Origin: Lateolabrax maculatus
Taxonomy: Eukaryota > Chordata > Actinopteri > Acropomatiformes > Lateolabracidae
Length of the DNA stretch: 64,000 nucleotides
NCBI GenBank assembly: GCA_031216445.1
Contig: CM062197.1
Coordinates: forward strand, 4,591,001-4,655,000
Reading direction: 5' to 3'
The notes under the pieces were generated by a model. That model was given only the letters and a program-made list of their open reading frames with translations. It was not told the DNA's origin and searched no databases. Positions 62,073 through 64,000 of this stretch are shown piece after piece (position 1 is the stretch's first letter; each line of letters starts with the position of its first letter). The translations under genes were made by a program, and so were the position numbers.

Positions 62073-64000
62073 ATGGCCGGTAACTTCGATGCCGAGGACC
62101 GTGCTAGCTGGTTCTGGGGAAAGTTGAGCCGCCAGGATGCGGTTTCCCTCCTCCAGGGACAGAGACATGGCGTTTTCCTGGTGAGGGAGTCCCTCACCAG
62201 CTACGGAGACTACGTGCTGTCCGTCTCAGAGAACTCCAAAGTGTCCCATTATATAATCAACAGCATCAGCAACAACCGGCAGTCCGGCTCAGGTAACGTT
62301 GAATTGTTCGTCAGCCTCCCTCGGCGGACGTTTGCCAACACGTTACGACTTGTATTTTCGTTTTTTGATTCTGGTTTGCGAGGATTTTTGAGCCACGCCA
62401 AACTCCCGTTATGAATTCGCCAATTTAACGCGATCTTGGTAAATCTGCGAGTATACTTGCTCTGTGTCACTGAAGTTTAAGGTTTTAATGTGTCTCCGAA
62501 GGGTTTTCTCAAAATCGGCATGTGTATAATGAATAAATATTCACTCTTTTGAACAGAAATTATAACTTTTACATGTGGTTTCCACCGCTCGCTTCCGCCC
62601 AACGTGTTTTGGATCTGCGAGCTGCTGTAGGTAACAGAAGAGTAAATATAAAGTTAACTCTTCTGTCTGAAGTCATGTGCGGGTTTATTGGGGCTGAGTC
62701 TCTTGTGCCACATGTAACAGTTCAACCTGGCAATTTGAAGGGAACCATAGGCAACGTCAATGTTGCACAAAGTGGGATGAGCAACGTTAAAGTTAAGTGG
62801 GCCACTTTTTAAATGGAGTCTGGTGTCACTTGGTCAACAACCAATCAGACTTTATTTATTCCAGCACCACACTTGGCTTGGGTTGTTTCTCTCTCCTGAC
62901 TGAGGGTTGAGGCGGTGGTTTGTCCTTGTGTAGGCAGCAGGCCGGTGAGGTGGGCTGGGCTGCTGCTGCAGGAGGGATTGAATGGAGCTGCTGGGCAGAC
63001 TGGGCTGTCACTACTGGAGGATGACTGGTCAGATTGGCGTTTCAGGAATGTCTGTGATCCTGCCCTGTTGCACATACATAGGCCTGCAAACAGGTCTGCC
63101 GCTGTGCTCGTAGCTTCTTTGTCCTCCCTGGGCTTCCTTCCCCGGTATCCCGTGCAGTGAATCATCAGTTGTGGGGCCATTATGGCAGCTATAGTGTCCT
63201 GGTCTGTCAGACAGAGAGTATGAAACACATGTTTTGAGTAATGGTGGTTAATAGTGGTCAAATTTATGTTCAAGACACTAGCAAGTAAGTGGCAGATGTG
63301 CAAGAACAGGGATGTTATTGGGACTAGAATAACAGATAGATTTTATTATATATTCTATTTAGACAGAAACAAGCAGTTTGATGTGTTTCTTTATGGCAAT
63401 ATTGGATTAACAGGATTTTTGCATTAATGTGATGAATTACTTTGATTTGTCATGTATTTAAATCACTGAATTACCCCAAACCAGACATTCAGGTTATTGT
63501 ACGTTTAAATGATTTCTGGTTCAAATTTCCACAAGATTTACTGTATGGTGATATAAAATTACATTAGCCCCATTTATGACTGTATTCTGGAGCTTCATCA
63601 CCCCCTTAATGCAATAATTTCCCAAACACAGCACTATGTAGGTTATAGTTGGAGTTTTCAGTGAATAGTTAATCTTCTTGCTTGCTGTGTGAATACAAAG
63701 TTAGAGCAAGTGGGTCTGTGCTGCCAGTAATTGTGGCCCTTGTTGATCTGTCCAAGGAGATTGGTATTTATTGGATATGTTTGTTTTTTATCGTGTTTTA
63801 CCTTCAGCAAACTAACAAAGCCACCCTTCCTCTGCTAGGTTTGGCTCCTCCTCGGTTTCGGATTGGGGATCAGGAGTTCGAGGCGCTGTCGGCCCTGCTG
63901 GAGTTTTATAAGATCCACTACCTGGACACCACCACGCTCATAGAGCCCATAAGCAAGGCCAAGCACACAGGATTCATCAGCTCCTCTGCTGGTGTCCCGC
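62073..64000 (+). CDS. crk: Adapter protein Crk, SH2 part (3' end beyond the window)
   Basis: Exon 1 codes from 62073 (GCCATGGCC context) to 62292, donor GTAACG. Exon 2 starts at 63839 after TCTGCTAG and is open to the window edge, giving 127 codons so far. MAGNFDAEDRASWFWGKLSR opens the SH2 domain, as in Crk rather than CrkL. LLQGQRHGVFLVRES holds the phosphotyrosine-binding arginine (Arg38). GDYVLSVSENSKVSHYIINS and FRIGDQEF...LLEFYKIHYLDTTTLIEP complete the domain. Family: cytosolic SH2-SH3-SH3 adaptor linking phosphotyrosine proteins (p130Cas, paxillin) to C3G and DOCK180; the SH3 domains must lie outside this window. The proline-rich SH2 insert of mammalian Crk is replaced by a short NNRQSGSGLAPPR segment at the exon junction. 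Confidence 0.96.
62293..63838 (+). other. crk intron 1
   Basis: 1.5 kb. Frames on both strands (largest about 150 codons, minus strand) have no domain or matching splice sites. No repeat recognised. Confidence 0.6.

Noticed and set aside
62845..63303. Minus-strand 152-codon frame in crk intron 1
   Set aside because: No domain, no convincing splice partners, Ser-rich composition typical of chance frames.

Overview
The window looks like chromosomal DNA of a ray-finned (teleost) fish. Genes are split into many short exons with GT-AG introns, most of the sequence is non-coding, and several repeat types common in teleost genomes are recognisable (tRNA-derived SINE, LINE relics, short inverted-repeat elements, CA/TG microsatellites). 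All calls come from reading the sequence; no database search was made.

Four protein-coding genes can be assembled. (1) About 3.0-6.3 kb, minus strand: a small three-exon gene not recognised by name. It encodes a predicted 190-residue secreted/type I membrane protein with a signal peptide, a Pro/Thr stalk made of a 24-bp coding minisatellite, and a glycine-rich membrane segment. (2) 15.1-34.9 kb, plus strand: a five-exon TLC-domain gene of the TLCD3/FAM57 family, most likely tlcd3a, 276 aa. (3) 45.6-59.5 kb, plus strand: smtnl2 (smoothelin-like 2), twelve coding exons, 637 aa, with an N-terminal coiled coil, a Ser/Thr/Pro-rich middle built from duplicated phase-1 exons, and a C-terminal calponin-homology domain. 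(4) 62.1 kb to the window end, plus strand: the start of crk (SH2 part), continuing past the edge. The order tlcd3a - smtnl2 - crk fits genes that all lie on human 17p13.

Region by region: 1-2.6 kb has no recognised gene. 2.6-8.9 kb holds the mucin-like gene, a SINE nested in a TIR element, and a near-perfect inverted duplication of about 0.28 kb whose one copy lies in the mucin-like gene's last intron. 9.0-10.3 kb is a decayed LINE reverse transcriptase on the minus strand. 12.7-14.5 kb has a TIR element and AT-rich tandem repeats. 14.6-15.1 kb is the GC-rich tlcd3a promoter/leader packed with homopolymer tracts. tlcd3a introns carry old repeats. 34.9-45.6 kb is 3' UTR/intergenic. 53.5-57.6 kb, inside a smtnl2 intron that splits the CH domain, is a 4.1-kb A/C-rich satellite-like block, the most striking anomaly of the window. 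59.1-61.7 kb holds smtnl2 poly(A) signals and a repeat nested in another repeat, followed by the crk promoter.

The genes are not an operon and do not obviously work in one pathway: membrane lipid/TLC protein, actin-associated muscle protein, signalling adaptor, and a mucin-like surface protein.
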